From NCBI RefSeq assembly GCF_013085465.1, contig NZ_CP049838.1, positions 6,386,001 through 6,450,000 on the forward strand: DNA of 64,000 bases, read 5' to 3'. Made by a program: the position numbers and the translations under genes. The DNA is from Streptomyces asoensis. Its GTDB lineage: Bacteria; Actinomycetota; Actinomycetes; Streptomycetales; Streptomycetaceae. This document shows positions 37,468 through 45,627 of the stretch, in pieces (the first letter of the stretch is position 1; each line of letters begins with the position of its first letter). Under the pieces are notes generated by a model. That model saw only the letters and a program-made list of their open reading frames with translations. It was not told where the DNA came from and ran no database searches.

Positions 37468-38427
37468 ATGACCGAAACCCAACTCCGCCCGGCGTCGGGG
37501 GAGGTGACGTCACCGGATGCCGCCGTGCTCAGCGCGGTCGTGAAGCGGTTCGCCAACGCCAAGGGCGAGGAGTTCACCGCTGTCGACGGGCTGGACCTGC
37601 GGATTCGGCGCGGCGAGGTCGTGGCGTTTCTCGGACCGAACGGCGCGGGCAAGACGACCACGATCGACATGCTCCTGGGCCTCACCCGGCCCGACTCGGG
37701 GCAGGTGGAGCTGTTCGGCGAGGCGGCGCAGCAGGCGGTGCGCGCCGGCCGCGTGGCCGCGGTCCTCCAGAGCGGCGGACTGCTGCCCGACCTGACCGTC
37801 GAGGCCACCGTACGGATGCTCGGCTCGCTGCACCCCGGCGCCGACCCGGAGACGGTGATGAGCAGGGCCGGCGTCACCAGGCTGCGGGACCGCCGGGTCT
37901 CCGAGTGCTCCGGTGGTGAGCAGCAGCGGCTGCGGTTCGCGATCGCGCTGCTGTCGGACCCGGAGTTCCTGGTGCTGGACGAGCCGACCGCCGGGATGGA
38001 CGTGGCGGCCCGCCGCGAGTTCTGGGCGACCGTCCGCGAGGACGCCCGGCGCGGCATGACGGTCCTGTTCGCCACGCACTACATGGAGGAGGCCGACCAG
38101 TTCGCCGACCGGGTGGTGATGGTCGACCAGGGGCGGGTCGTCGCCGACGGGTCCGCCTCCTCGATCCGCGCCCGGATCAGCGGCCGTACCGTCTCCGCGC
38201 TGATCAGCCCGCAGGACGCCGCCTCGGTGGCCGGCTCGCCGTCCGTCCGGTCGGTCGCGGTCCGCGGTGAGCGCCACTACTTCGACTCCACCGACTCCGA
38301 CGCCCTGCTGCGGCTGCTCGTCACCCGGACCTCCGCCACCGAGATCGAAGTCGCGCCCCGAAGCCTCGAAGAGGCCTTCATGGCCATCACGCACGCCGGC
38401 CGCACCGGCCAGGAGGGCCCGCGATGA
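37468..38427 (+). CDS. ABC exporter ATP-binding protein
   Basis: A 319-residue ATPase of the DrrA/CcmA type: Walker A FLGPNGAGKTTTIDML, Q-loop VLQSGG, signature SECSGGEQQRLRFAIALL, Walker B EFLVLDEPTAGMDV, and H-loop FATHYMEEADQFADRV. The C-terminal extension is that of multidrug/antibiotic exporters. Its stop overlaps the permease start by four bases. It lies just upstream of the biosynthetic cluster in the same direction, so product export or self-resistance is possible. Confidence 0.93.
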   Translation: MTETQLRPASGEVTSPDAAVLSAVVKRFANAKGEEFTAVDGLDLRIRRGEVVAFLGPNGAGKTTTIDMLLGLTRPDSGQVELFGEAAQQAVRAGRVAAVLQSGGLLPDLTVEATVRMLGSLHPGADPETVMSRAGVTRLRDRRVSECSGGEQQRLRFAIALLSDPEFLVLDEPTAGMDVAARREFWATVREDARRGMTVLFATHYMEEADQFADRVVMVDQGRVVADGSASSIRARISGRTVSALISPQDAASVAGSPSVRSVAVRGERHYFDSTDSDALLRLLVTRTSATEIEVAPRSLEEAFMAITHAGRTGQEGPR

Positions 38428-39218
38428 CCACCTTGACCGCGCCGCCCGCCCGCCCCCGCGCCTCGTCGTTCAGCGGAGTCAACCCCACCTTCGTCCGCTA
38501 CGAGCTGGCCCGTCGCTTCAACCGTCAGACCACGATCTTCACCCTGCTCCTGCCGGCCGTCCTCTATCTCGCCCTGTTCCGTACCGCGCCGGCCCACGGC
38601 ACGCTGCCGCACGGCAACTTCGCCGCCTGGATGATGATCGGCCTCGCCGTGTACGGGGCCGCGATGGCCGCCACCAGTTCCGCGGCCACCATCTCGGTCG
38701 AGAAGTCGGCGGGCTGGATGCGCACGATCGCGCTGAGCCCGCTCGCCCCGCCCGGATACCTGCTCGTCAAGGTCCTGTGCTCGGTGGTGATGGCCGCCGT
38801 GCCGGTGGCCATCGTCGGAGTGCTGGGCTTCGTCACCGGCGCGCACGCCGATGCCGAGGTGTGGGTGACGTCCCTGGTCGTCGCCTGGCTCGGGGCCGCG
38901 GTCTTCGCCGCGCTCGGCATTTCGCTGGGCCTGGCCCTCAAGCCCGACGTCGTGATGCACATGCCGGGGCTGACGATGACCGCGCTGGCCTTCCTCGGCA
39001 ACCTGTTCATCCCGCTCAGCGGCACCATGCTCGAGATCTCGCGGTACACGCCGATGTACGGCGTCTCCACCCTCGCCCGCTACGCCCTCACCGACGGCTA
39101 CAGCTTCAGCGGCGAGCACTCCAGCCTGGCGGGCGCCGTCTTCAACATCGTCGCCTGGTTCGCCGGGTTCGGTTTCATGGCCGTCCGCCGGTTCGCGAAG
39201 AGCACCGGGCGCCAGTAG
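38424..39218 (+). CDS. ABC-2 type permease
   Basis: A 264-residue permease with about six hydrophobic segments (TIFTLLLPAVLYLALFRT, MIGLAVYGAAMAATSSAA, VVMAAVPVAIVGVLGFVTGA, LVVAWLGAAVFAALGISLGL, MTALAFLGNLFIPLSGTM, NIVAWFAGFGFMAVRRFA) and the ABC-2 type loop LSPLAPPGYLLVKVL. The coding end merges into a tandem repeat: the final STGRQ-stop is the first repeat copy. It partners the preceding ATPase. Confidence 0.92.
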   Translation: MTTLTAPPARPRASSFSGVNPTFVRYELARRFNRQTTIFTLLLPAVLYLALFRTAPAHGTLPHGNFAAWMMIGLAVYGAAMAATSSAATISVEKSAGWMRTIALSPLAPPGYLLVKVLCSVVMAAVPVAIVGVLGFVTGAHADAEVWVTSLVVAWLGAAVFAALGISLGLALKPDVVMHMPGLTMTALAFLGNLFIPLSGTMLEISRYTPMYGVSTLARYALTDGYSFSGEHSSLAGAVFNIVAWFAGFGFMAVRRFAKSTGRQ

Positions 39219-39282
39219 CACCGGGCGCCAGTAGCACCGGCCGCCAGCAGCACCGGGCGGTCAGTAGCACCGGGCGGTCAGT
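39201..39282. repeat. 16/17-bp tandem repeat after ABC permease
   Basis: Five head-to-tail copies of AGCACCGGGCGCCAGT (three of 16 bp) or AGCACCGGGCGGTCAGT (two of 17 bp). The first contains the permease stop codon. Further short CATCCCATC-like repeats follow to about 39360. No gene lies in 39283-39417. Confidence 0.9.
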
Positions 39283-39417
39283 AGCGCACTGCGCCTCACC
39301 CCGACTCGCCCCACCTCACCGAATCCATCCGAATCCCATCGGCATCCCATCCGCATCCCACCGCCCGCCGGCCCGAGCGCCGTGCGACGGGCTCAACACG
39401 AAAGGGGGATAGAACAC

Positions 39418-40356
39418 ATGTTCGCAATCATGGCGCCGGGTCAGGGCTCCCAGACCCCTGGCATGATGGCCGGCTGGCTGCGTGACCCGGTGCACGCCGA
39501 GCGCGTACGGGCCTGGTCCGAGGCCGCGGACTGCGACCTCGTCCACTTGGGCACCCGGGCCTCGGCCGCGGAGATCGCCCGCACCGAGAACACCCAGCCG
39601 CTGCTGGTCGCCCAGGGCCTGCTGGCCCACGAGGCGCTGGCGGCGGCGGGCACCGCGGTCGCGGCCGGGCACTCGGTCGGCGAGCTCACCGCCGCCGCCT
39701 ACGCCGGAGTCCTCACGCCCGTCGACGCGGTACGGCTGGCCGCGGTCCGTGGTCGGGCGATGGCCGCGGCCTGCGCCGAGGCACCCACCTCGATGGCGGC
39801 CGTGGTCGGCGGCGACGAGGCCAGGGTGCTGGAGCGGATCGCCGAACTCGGCCTGTACGCGGCCACGTTCAACGGTCCCGGCCAGATCGTGGCCGCCGGG
39901 CTCGCCGAGGACCTCCAGCGTCTGGCGGCGGCGCCCCCGCACGGGTCGACCGTCAAACCCCTGCGGGTCGCGGGCGCCTTCCACACCCCGTACATGGAGT
40001 CCGCGCGGCAGGCCTTCGCCGCCGCGGCCGCCGCGACCGACTTCGCGGCCCCCCGCGGGTCCCTGCTCTCCAACGCCGACGGCGAGGTGGTCGCGGACCC
40101 CGGGACGGTCCGCCGGCGGCTCGTCGACCAGGTGGTCCGGCCGGTGCGCTGGGACCTGTGCCTGCACACCCTCGCCCGCCTGGAACCCGGGCTGACGGTG
40201 TCCCTGCCGCCCGCCCGCACCCTCGCCAACATCCTCAAGCGCCGCCACCCCGAACTCGACGTCCTCCCGGTCAACACGGCCCGCGACATCGGCAAGGCCC
40301 TCGTGCGCATCGGCGAGAGCACCCGTAAGGAGGAACCCGCCCATGCTGGTGTCTGA
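39418..40356 (+). CDS. Malonyl-CoA:ACP acyltransferase
   Basis: A 312-residue FabD/AT-family enzyme that should load malonyl units on a carrier protein of the cluster. MFAIMAPGQGSQTPGMMAGW holds the GQGSQ motif. The active serine is S86 in AGHSVGELTAAAYAG, RGRAMAAACAE is the arginine region, and AGAFHTPYM contains the catalytic His. ATG 39418 follows GAAAGGGGG. It starts a long operon; its end overlaps the next gene by 14 bases. Confidence 0.92.
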   Translation: MFAIMAPGQGSQTPGMMAGWLRDPVHAERVRAWSEAADCDLVHLGTRASAAEIARTENTQPLLVAQGLLAHEALAAAGTAVAAGHSVGELTAAAYAGVLTPVDAVRLAAVRGRAMAAACAEAPTSMAAVVGGDEARVLERIAELGLYAATFNGPGQIVAAGLAEDLQRLAAAPPHGSTVKPLRVAGAFHTPYMESARQAFAAAAAATDFAAPRGSLLSNADGEVVADPGTVRRRLVDQVVRPVRWDLCLHTLARLEPGLTVSLPPARTLANILKRRHPELDVLPVNTARDIGKALVRIGESTRKEEPAHAGV

Positions 40357-41872
40357 CCTCTTCGAGCGCGCCCGCGCCGAGCGCCCCGACCACCCCGCGG
40401 TCGTCGACGGCGACGGCAGCCTCACCTACGCCGAGCTGGGCACGGACGTCGACCGCGCGGCCGGCTGGCTGCGGGCCCAGGGCATCGCCCCCGGGCAGCG
40501 GGTCGTCCACGCCGGCGGCAACGACCGCACCTTCCTCGCCCTCTTCCACGCCACCCTCCGTATCGGCGGCGTCTTCGTCCCCGTCCATCCCGACCTGACC
40601 GACCTCCAGATCGGCGGCATCGTCGAGGACTGCTCGGCCGCCCTGGCGATCTGCTCGCCCGGCGCGGGGGAGCGGGCCGGCCGGACCGTCCCGGTCGAGC
40701 AGGCCCGGCAGGAGATCCGGGACGCCCCCGCCGACGGCTTCGCCGCCCGGGTGCCGGACGACGGCGTGGCGATGCTGATCTACACCTCGGGCACCACCGG
40801 CCGCCCGAAGGGCGTCGTCTGCCCGCACCGGCAGATGATCGCGGCCGTCGACGCCGTGGGCGCCTGTCTCGGCTACACCGCGGACGACGTGGTGCTGTGC
40901 CGGCTCCCGCTCTCCTTCGACTACGGCCTCTACCAGGCCCTGCTGTGCGCCCGTACCGGCGGCACCCTCGTCCTCGCCGAACGCGGCGGCGACCGGGGCC
41001 TGTTGGGGACGATCGAGCAGCACGGCGTGACCGTCGTCCCGCTCGTGCCCTCGCTGGCCCAGATCCTGGCCCTGCTCCAGGGCAAGCTCCGGCGGCCCAC
41101 CGGGGTGCGGCTGTTCACCAACACCGGTGCCCGACCGGGCCGGGCCGTCATGGCCGAACTCCTCGAGGTCTTCCCGGGGTCGGCGTTCGCCTCGATGTAC
41201 GGCATGACCGAGTGCAAGCGCATCTCGATCCTCGACCCCGCCGAGTACGCCGCCCACCCCGACTCGGTCGGCCCGCCCATCCCCGGCGACCGGGTCCGGA
41301 TCGTCGACGGCGACAAGCGGGAGCTCGGCCCCCGCGAGGTCGGCGAGATCGTCGTCCACGGCGCCACCGTGATGGCCGGCTACTGGGGCGTCCCGCTGGA
41401 GGCGCAGAACCGATACGTCCGGCGGGCCGACGGCTCGCTGGAACTCCACACCGGCGACCAGGGCTACCTCGACGAGGACGGCCGGCTCTACTTCGTCGGC
41501 CGCGACGACGACATGATCAAGCGGCGCGGGATCCGCCTCGGACTGACCGAGATCGAGGACGCCGCCGAGCGGATCCCCGGCGTGATCGCGGCGGTGGCGC
41601 TCCGGCCCGAGACCGAGGACGCCCCCCTGCGACTGGCCGTGCAGACCTCCCTCACGCCCGAAGAGGTCCGCGACCGGCTGCGGCTGAGCCTCGACCGGGC
41701 CCGGCTGCCCGACCGGATCGTCCCCATCGACGCCGTACCGCTGACCGCGAACGGCAAACCGGACCGCAAGGCCGCCGAGCTGCTGGTCCGCGCCGACGAC
41801 CCCCGCCCCATCGGACAGACGACACGACAGCCCACACAGACGAGGACCACCCATGAACCAGTCGCAGTTTGA
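40343..41872 (+). CDS. Adenylate-forming acyl/aminoacyl ligase (AMP-binding)
   Basis: A 509-residue ANL-superfamily ligase that activates a carboxylic or amino acid as its AMP ester for a carrier protein. P-loop LIYTSGTTGRPKG (residues 145-157), A5-type motif SMYGMTECKRISIL (284-297), A7/A8 region LHTGDQGYLDEDGRLYFVGR then DDDMIKRRGIRLGLTEIED, and the A10 lysine in VPLTANGKPDRKAAELL are all present. The TECKRIS variant recurs in free-standing ligases beside ACPs in actinomycete clusters. No NRPS condensation or PCP domain is fused. Perfect AAGGAGG before ATG 40343. The substrate is unknown; an amino acid such as L-Dap is a candidate. Confidence 0.9.
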   Translation: MLVSDLFERARAERPDHPAVVDGDGSLTYAELGTDVDRAAGWLRAQGIAPGQRVVHAGGNDRTFLALFHATLRIGGVFVPVHPDLTDLQIGGIVEDCSAALAICSPGAGERAGRTVPVEQARQEIRDAPADGFAARVPDDGVAMLIYTSGTTGRPKGVVCPHRQMIAAVDAVGACLGYTADDVVLCRLPLSFDYGLYQALLCARTGGTLVLAERGGDRGLLGTIEQHGVTVVPLVPSLAQILALLQGKLRRPTGVRLFTNTGARPGRAVMAELLEVFPGSAFASMYGMTECKRISILDPAEYAAHPDSVGPPIPGDRVRIVDGDKRELGPREVGEIVVHGATVMAGYWGVPLEAQNRYVRRADGSLELHTGDQGYLDEDGRLYFVGRDDDMIKRRGIRLGLTEIEDAAERIPGVIAAVALRPETEDAPLRLAVQTSLTPEEVRDRLRLSLDRARLPDRIVPIDAVPLTANGKPDRKAAELLVRADDPRPIGQTTRQPTQTRTTHEPVAV

Positions 41873-42107
41873 CCAGCTCGTCGAGGAGATCTGCGCCGTC
41901 ACGGTCACCGACCCGCAGACCCCGCTCGTGGACCTCGGCGTGGACTCGCTCCAGACCATCGCCCTGGTGATGGCCGTCGAGGAGCAGTACGGCATCGAGA
42001 TCGACCCCGAGGCGCTCGCCGACCCGGCGCTCACCTCCTCGGCCGGCCTGCTGGCTTCCGTGCAGGACCAGTTGGCGGCCGCACTGCCGGCCAGAGCCGG
42101 GAGCTGA
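41853..42107 (+). CDS. Acyl/peptidyl carrier protein (first)
   Basis: An 84-residue carrier with the phosphopantetheine serine S32 in DLGVDSLQTIALVMAVEEQYG, then IEIDPEALADPALTSSAGLL. It overlaps the ligase gene by 20 bases, so the ligase most likely loads it. Confidence 0.93.
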   Translation: MNQSQFDQLVEEICAVTVTDPQTPLVDLGVDSLQTIALVMAVEEQYGIEIDPEALADPALTSSAGLLASVQDQLAAALPARAGS

Positions 42108-42112
42108 CCGCC

Positions 42113-43303
42113 ATGTGGACCGACACACGACCCGCGGTGGAGATGCCGCGACTGTTCGAGCGGGGCGGCGACCTGATCTCCTTCGCCGGGGGTCTGCCCG
42201 ACCTGGACGTCCTGCCGCTGGACGTCATCTCCGCCCAGCTCTCCCGGCTCCTGCGGCTCGGCGGGAAGCTCGCCCTCCAGTACACGACCCCGCATGTCGC
42301 GGGGGCCCTGGTGCCGGCGATCACCGACCTGATGGCCCGTGAGGGCGGGCGCACCACGGCCGAGAACCTGGTCCCGACCGGCGGCTCCCAGATGGGGCTG
42401 ATGGCGGTGGCCCTGGGCCTCGCCGCCCCGGGTGAGACGGTCCTGTGCCAGACCCCCGCCTACCCGGGCGCCGCGGCCGCCTTCCGCACCGCAGGACTGC
42501 ACCCGCACGCCGTGCCCGAGGACGCCGAAGGACTCGACCCCGAGGGACTGCGCGAGACGGTGCGGCGACTGCGTGCCGACGGCCGCACCACCCGCCTTCT
42601 GTACTGCAACCCGACCTTCCAGAACCCGACCGGCGCGACCCTCTCCGTCGCGCGCCGGGGGGAACTGCTCACCGTGGCCCGGGAGCTGGACCTGCTGGTC
42701 GTCGAGGACAACCCCTACGGCCTGCTCGGCTTCGACGGGCGGACCACCGACACCCTCCAGGGCCTCGATCCCGACCGGGTGATCTATCTCGGCACCTTCT
42801 CCAAGGTGTTCGCGCCGGGGCTGCGCTCCGGCTGGATCGCGGCGCCGGCGGAACTGGCGAGCACCCTGCGCCGTACGACCGAGATCATGGCGCTGTCCCC
42901 GTCGGCGCTCGCCCAGGCCACGCTCGCCGCGTTCCACACGCGGTCCGGCTGGACGGATCTGATCGACGCCTACCGGGCGAGTTACCGGGAGCGGTCGGCG
43001 CTGATGGCCGACGCGCTGGACGCCGAACTCGGCGCCGACGGGCCCTGGTCGTGGCAGCGGCCGGACGGCGGCTTCTACATCTGGCTGCGGCACCGCGACG
43101 GCGTCGACACGAACACCTTCGCCGACGCGGCGGCCGAGCACGGGGTCTCCTTCGTGCCCGGCTCCCACTTCGGCATCGGCGGGGAGAACGCCGACGCGCT
43201 CCGGCTGTGCTTCAGCCACGTGCCGAAGAAGCGGATCGCCGAGGGGATCTCCCGGCTGGCGGCCGCGCTCGGTCAACGGGCGGCGGAAGGGGTGGCGGCA
43301 TGA
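42113..43303 (+). CDS. PLP-dependent aminotransferase (LysN/ARO8-like)
   Basis: A 396-residue fold-type I aminotransferase. The Schiff-base lysine is K231 in LGTFSKVFAPGLRSGWI. YCNPTFQNPTGATLS and VVEDNPYGLLGFDG are the PLP contacts, and the C-terminal ALRLCFSHV carries the conserved substrate Arg. The subgroup includes 2-aminoadipate and aromatic aminotransferases. It could make an amino or keto acid building block. The stop overlaps the next start (ATGA). Confidence 0.92.
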   Translation: MWTDTRPAVEMPRLFERGGDLISFAGGLPDLDVLPLDVISAQLSRLLRLGGKLALQYTTPHVAGALVPAITDLMAREGGRTTAENLVPTGGSQMGLMAVALGLAAPGETVLCQTPAYPGAAAAFRTAGLHPHAVPEDAEGLDPEGLRETVRRLRADGRTTRLLYCNPTFQNPTGATLSVARRGELLTVARELDLLVVEDNPYGLLGFDGRTTDTLQGLDPDRVIYLGTFSKVFAPGLRSGWIAAPAELASTLRRTTEIMALSPSALAQATLAAFHTRSGWTDLIDAYRASYRERSALMADALDAELGADGPWSWQRPDGGFYIWLRHRDGVDTNTFADAAAEHGVSFVPGSHFGIGGENADALRLCFSHVPKKRIAEGISRLAAALGQRAAEGVAA

Positions 43304-45627
43304 CCGGCACGCTCGAGGCGACCCGCACGCTCGACTGGACGGCCTTCGGACCGTCGTACCGGCTGGGCGACAGCGCGTGGCAGGTGTGGGGCGTCGGACT
43401 GCTCCGCAGCGCGGGCTTCCCGGTCTCCGGCCTCGGCCTGCTCGGCGGACCGAGCGCCGCCCGGGCGGCGGAGCTGCTGGAGACCGGCGGCGGGACGGAC
43501 GGCCAGGAGGCCTTCAGCGCCGCCTACCGCGCCGACACCGACGCCGAGGCCGGGCGGCTGGCCCGGCTGGCCACCGACGACAAGGTGCGCACCGCCATCG
43601 CCTGGCAGAACCGCACCGTCTACCAGATCCTCGACTCCCTCGCCGCGCGGAAGGGCAAGGAGTCCAAGCGCCGGCAGCGTGAACGCACCCTGGCCATGTA
43701 CTGGCTGCGGTACTGCGCCAAGGCCGACACCATCGGCTTCTTCGGCCCGGGGGCGTGGATCTCCGTCGGACAGGGGCAGCGCGCCGTCGATCTCGATCTC
43801 GGCCCGTCGCTCACCTCCCGGAGCCGTACCTTCCTCGAACGCTGGACGGTGGCTGCGCTGGCCGACTGGATGGCCGGGCAGCCGGGCGCCCGCTGGTGGT
43901 TCCCGCCGATGCTGCGGCCCGACGTGCACCTCGACGGCGACCGGCTCGTCATGCAGGGCGGCCGTACGGTACGGCTGCGCGAGGACGACGTCCGGGTGCT
44001 GCGCCTGGTGGACGGCGACCGCGGCGGCGAGGCCATCGCCGAGGCGACCGGCTGGGATCCGGCGACGGCGCGCGAGCGGGTGGAGAAGGTCCTGACCCGG
44101 CTGCTGCGGCAGCGGGTGCTGACCTGGGACGCCAACATCCCCGTCGACGTCCGTGCCGAGGAGGTGCTGCGCCGGCGGGTGGCCGGCATCGGCGACCCGG
44201 AGCTGTTCGTCCGCTTCGACGCGGTCCTCACCGGAGTCGACCGGCTGCGCGACGACATCGACCGGGCGTCGAGCGCCGAGGAGCTCGTCGCGGCGCTCGA
44301 CCGGCTCGACGACTTCTTCGTCCGGACGACGGGACAGTCGGCCTCCCGCGAGGAGGGCAAGGCGTACGCCGGCCGCACGCTCTGCTACCAGGACTCCCTC
44401 CGGGACTGCCGGATGGACCTGGGGCGGGACTTCCTGGACGGGATCGCCCGTCCGCTGGCCCTGGTCGCGGACGCAGCGGACTGGTTCGGCAACCGTCTCG
44501 CCGAACTCGTCGAGGCGGAGGTCGCCGGGTTCGTACGGAAGGCCGCGGCCCGCCGCCGCGGGGACGTCACCCTCGCCGACGTGTGGACGCAGGTGCTCGG
44601 GCTGTTCTGGGGCGACAACGCCACCCCGGTGGAGACCGCGACCCGTGAACTCGCCGAGAAGTGGCGCGAGGTGCTGAACCTCGCCGAGGAACAGCGGGAC
44701 CCGGTACGCCTGGCGGTGTCCGACATCGAGGAGCGGGCCCGCGAGGTCTTCGCGACCGGCCCGGTGCGCTCACCCCATCTCGCCGTGCACAGCCCCGACC
44801 TCCAGGTGGTGGCCCCGTCCGTCGACGCCTTCAACGCCGGCGACTACACCACCGTCCTCGGTGAACTGCACGCCTGCCTGGCCACGTTGGACCTGCCGTT
44901 CCTCGACTGGACCACCGACGCCGGATCGCTGCGGGACAAGGTGAACACGGCGATCGGCGCCCGGCGGCTGGTGCCGCTGCTGCCGGTCGAGTGGAAGCGC
45001 AACAGCGGCCGCATGGTGCCCGCCCCGATCGGCGCCGGCGACCGGCTGATCGGCTTCACCCGGGCCCCGTACGACGACCGCGCCCGCGTCGACCCGGCGG
45101 TGTCCGTCGGCCTGACGGAGACCGAAGGCACGGTCACCGCGACCACCCCCGACGGGGGCGTCTGGAGCATCGCCGAGCTGCTCGCGGTGCCCGTCGCCAT
45201 CATCGCCGCGGACGCCTTCAAGATCGGCCTGGACCGGCCGCACGCCCCGCGCGTGACCCTCGACGACCTGGTCCTGTTCCGGGAGACCTGGCGGCTGCCG
45301 GCCGCCGGGACGGAACTGCCCGACAAGGCCGAGCGGGAGCGCGACTATCTCGCCGTCCGCCGGTGGGTGGCCGAACACGCCCTGCCCGACCTGCTCTTCG
45401 TCAAGTTCCCCGAGGAGACCAAGCCGTCCCTCGTCGACTTCACCAGTCCGACGCTGGTGCTGTCCTTCGCCAACCTCGTCCGGGCCGCGCGCCGGCTCGA
45501 TCCCGACGCCGTCATCACCCTCAGCGAGCCGCTGCCGGCTCCGGAGGACTCCTGGCTGCCGGACGCCGACGGCGAGCGCTTCGTCAGCGAACTGCGGCTC
45601 CAGATCAGCAGAAAGGTGCCGGAATGA
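43300..45627 (+). CDS. LanB-type protein (lantibiotic dehydratase glutamylation domain, PEARL-like)
   Basis: A 775-residue protein of the Lant_dehydr_N family, which in lanthipeptide enzymes transfers glutamate from Glu-tRNA to Ser/Thr, and in PEARLs adds an aminoacyl-tRNA-derived amino acid to a peptide C-terminus. Recognisable stretches are TIAWQNRTVYQILDSL-like, RERTLAMYWLRYCAKADTIG, FFGPGAWISV, RRVAGIGDPELFVRFDAVL, GKAYAGRTLCYQDSLRDCRM, PSVDAFNAGDYTTVLGELHA and VSVGLTETEGTVTATTP. No SpaB_C elimination domain is fused or nearby. There is no lanthionine cyclase, so a classical lanthipeptide is unlikely. Its acceptor (carrier protein, small peptide or amine) is unknown. Overlaps both neighbours by four bases. 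Confidence 0.85.
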   Translation: MTGTLEATRTLDWTAFGPSYRLGDSAWQVWGVGLLRSAGFPVSGLGLLGGPSAARAAELLETGGGTDGQEAFSAAYRADTDAEAGRLARLATDDKVRTAIAWQNRTVYQILDSLAARKGKESKRRQRERTLAMYWLRYCAKADTIGFFGPGAWISVGQGQRAVDLDLGPSLTSRSRTFLERWTVAALADWMAGQPGARWWFPPMLRPDVHLDGDRLVMQGGRTVRLREDDVRVLRLVDGDRGGEAIAEATGWDPATARERVEKVLTRLLRQRVLTWDANIPVDVRAEEVLRRRVAGIGDPELFVRFDAVLTGVDRLRDDIDRASSAEELVAALDRLDDFFVRTTGQSASREEGKAYAGRTLCYQDSLRDCRMDLGRDFLDGIARPLALVADAADWFGNRLAELVEAEVAGFVRKAAARRRGDVTLADVWTQVLGLFWGDNATPVETATRELAEKWREVLNLAEEQRDPVRLAVSDIEERAREVFATGPVRSPHLAVHSPDLQVVAPSVDAFNAGDYTTVLGELHACLATLDLPFLDWTTDAGSLRDKVNTAIGARRLVPLLPVEWKRNSGRMVPAPIGAGDRLIGFTRAPYDDRARVDPAVSVGLTETEGTVTATTPDGGVWSIAELLAVPVAIIAADAFKIGLDRPHAPRVTLDDLVLFRETWRLPAAGTELPDKAERERDYLAVRRWVAEHALPDLLFVKFPEETKPSLVDFTSPTLVLSFANLVRAARRLDPDAVITLSEPLPAPEDSWLPDADGERFVSELRLQISRKVPE

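Noticed and set aside
36057..38075. 672-codon minus-strand frame crossing Uma2 and the ABC ATPase
   Set aside because: Most is antisense to the ABC ATPase or another frame of Uma2; only its last part belongs to the broken gene at 35731-36377.
40271..43276. A 1001-codon minus-strand frame opposite the MAT-ligase-aminotransferase genes
   Set aside because: Mirror frame of GC-rich genes; the plus-strand proteins have full catalytic motifs.
42445..43299. Upstream extension of the LanB-type frame
   Set aside because: It overlaps the aminotransferase in another frame and is not protein-like; the ATG at 43300 with ATGA overlap is the true start.
43300..45627. Classical lanthipeptide cluster
   Set aside because: No LanC cyclase, no elimination domain and no leader-type precursor beside it.
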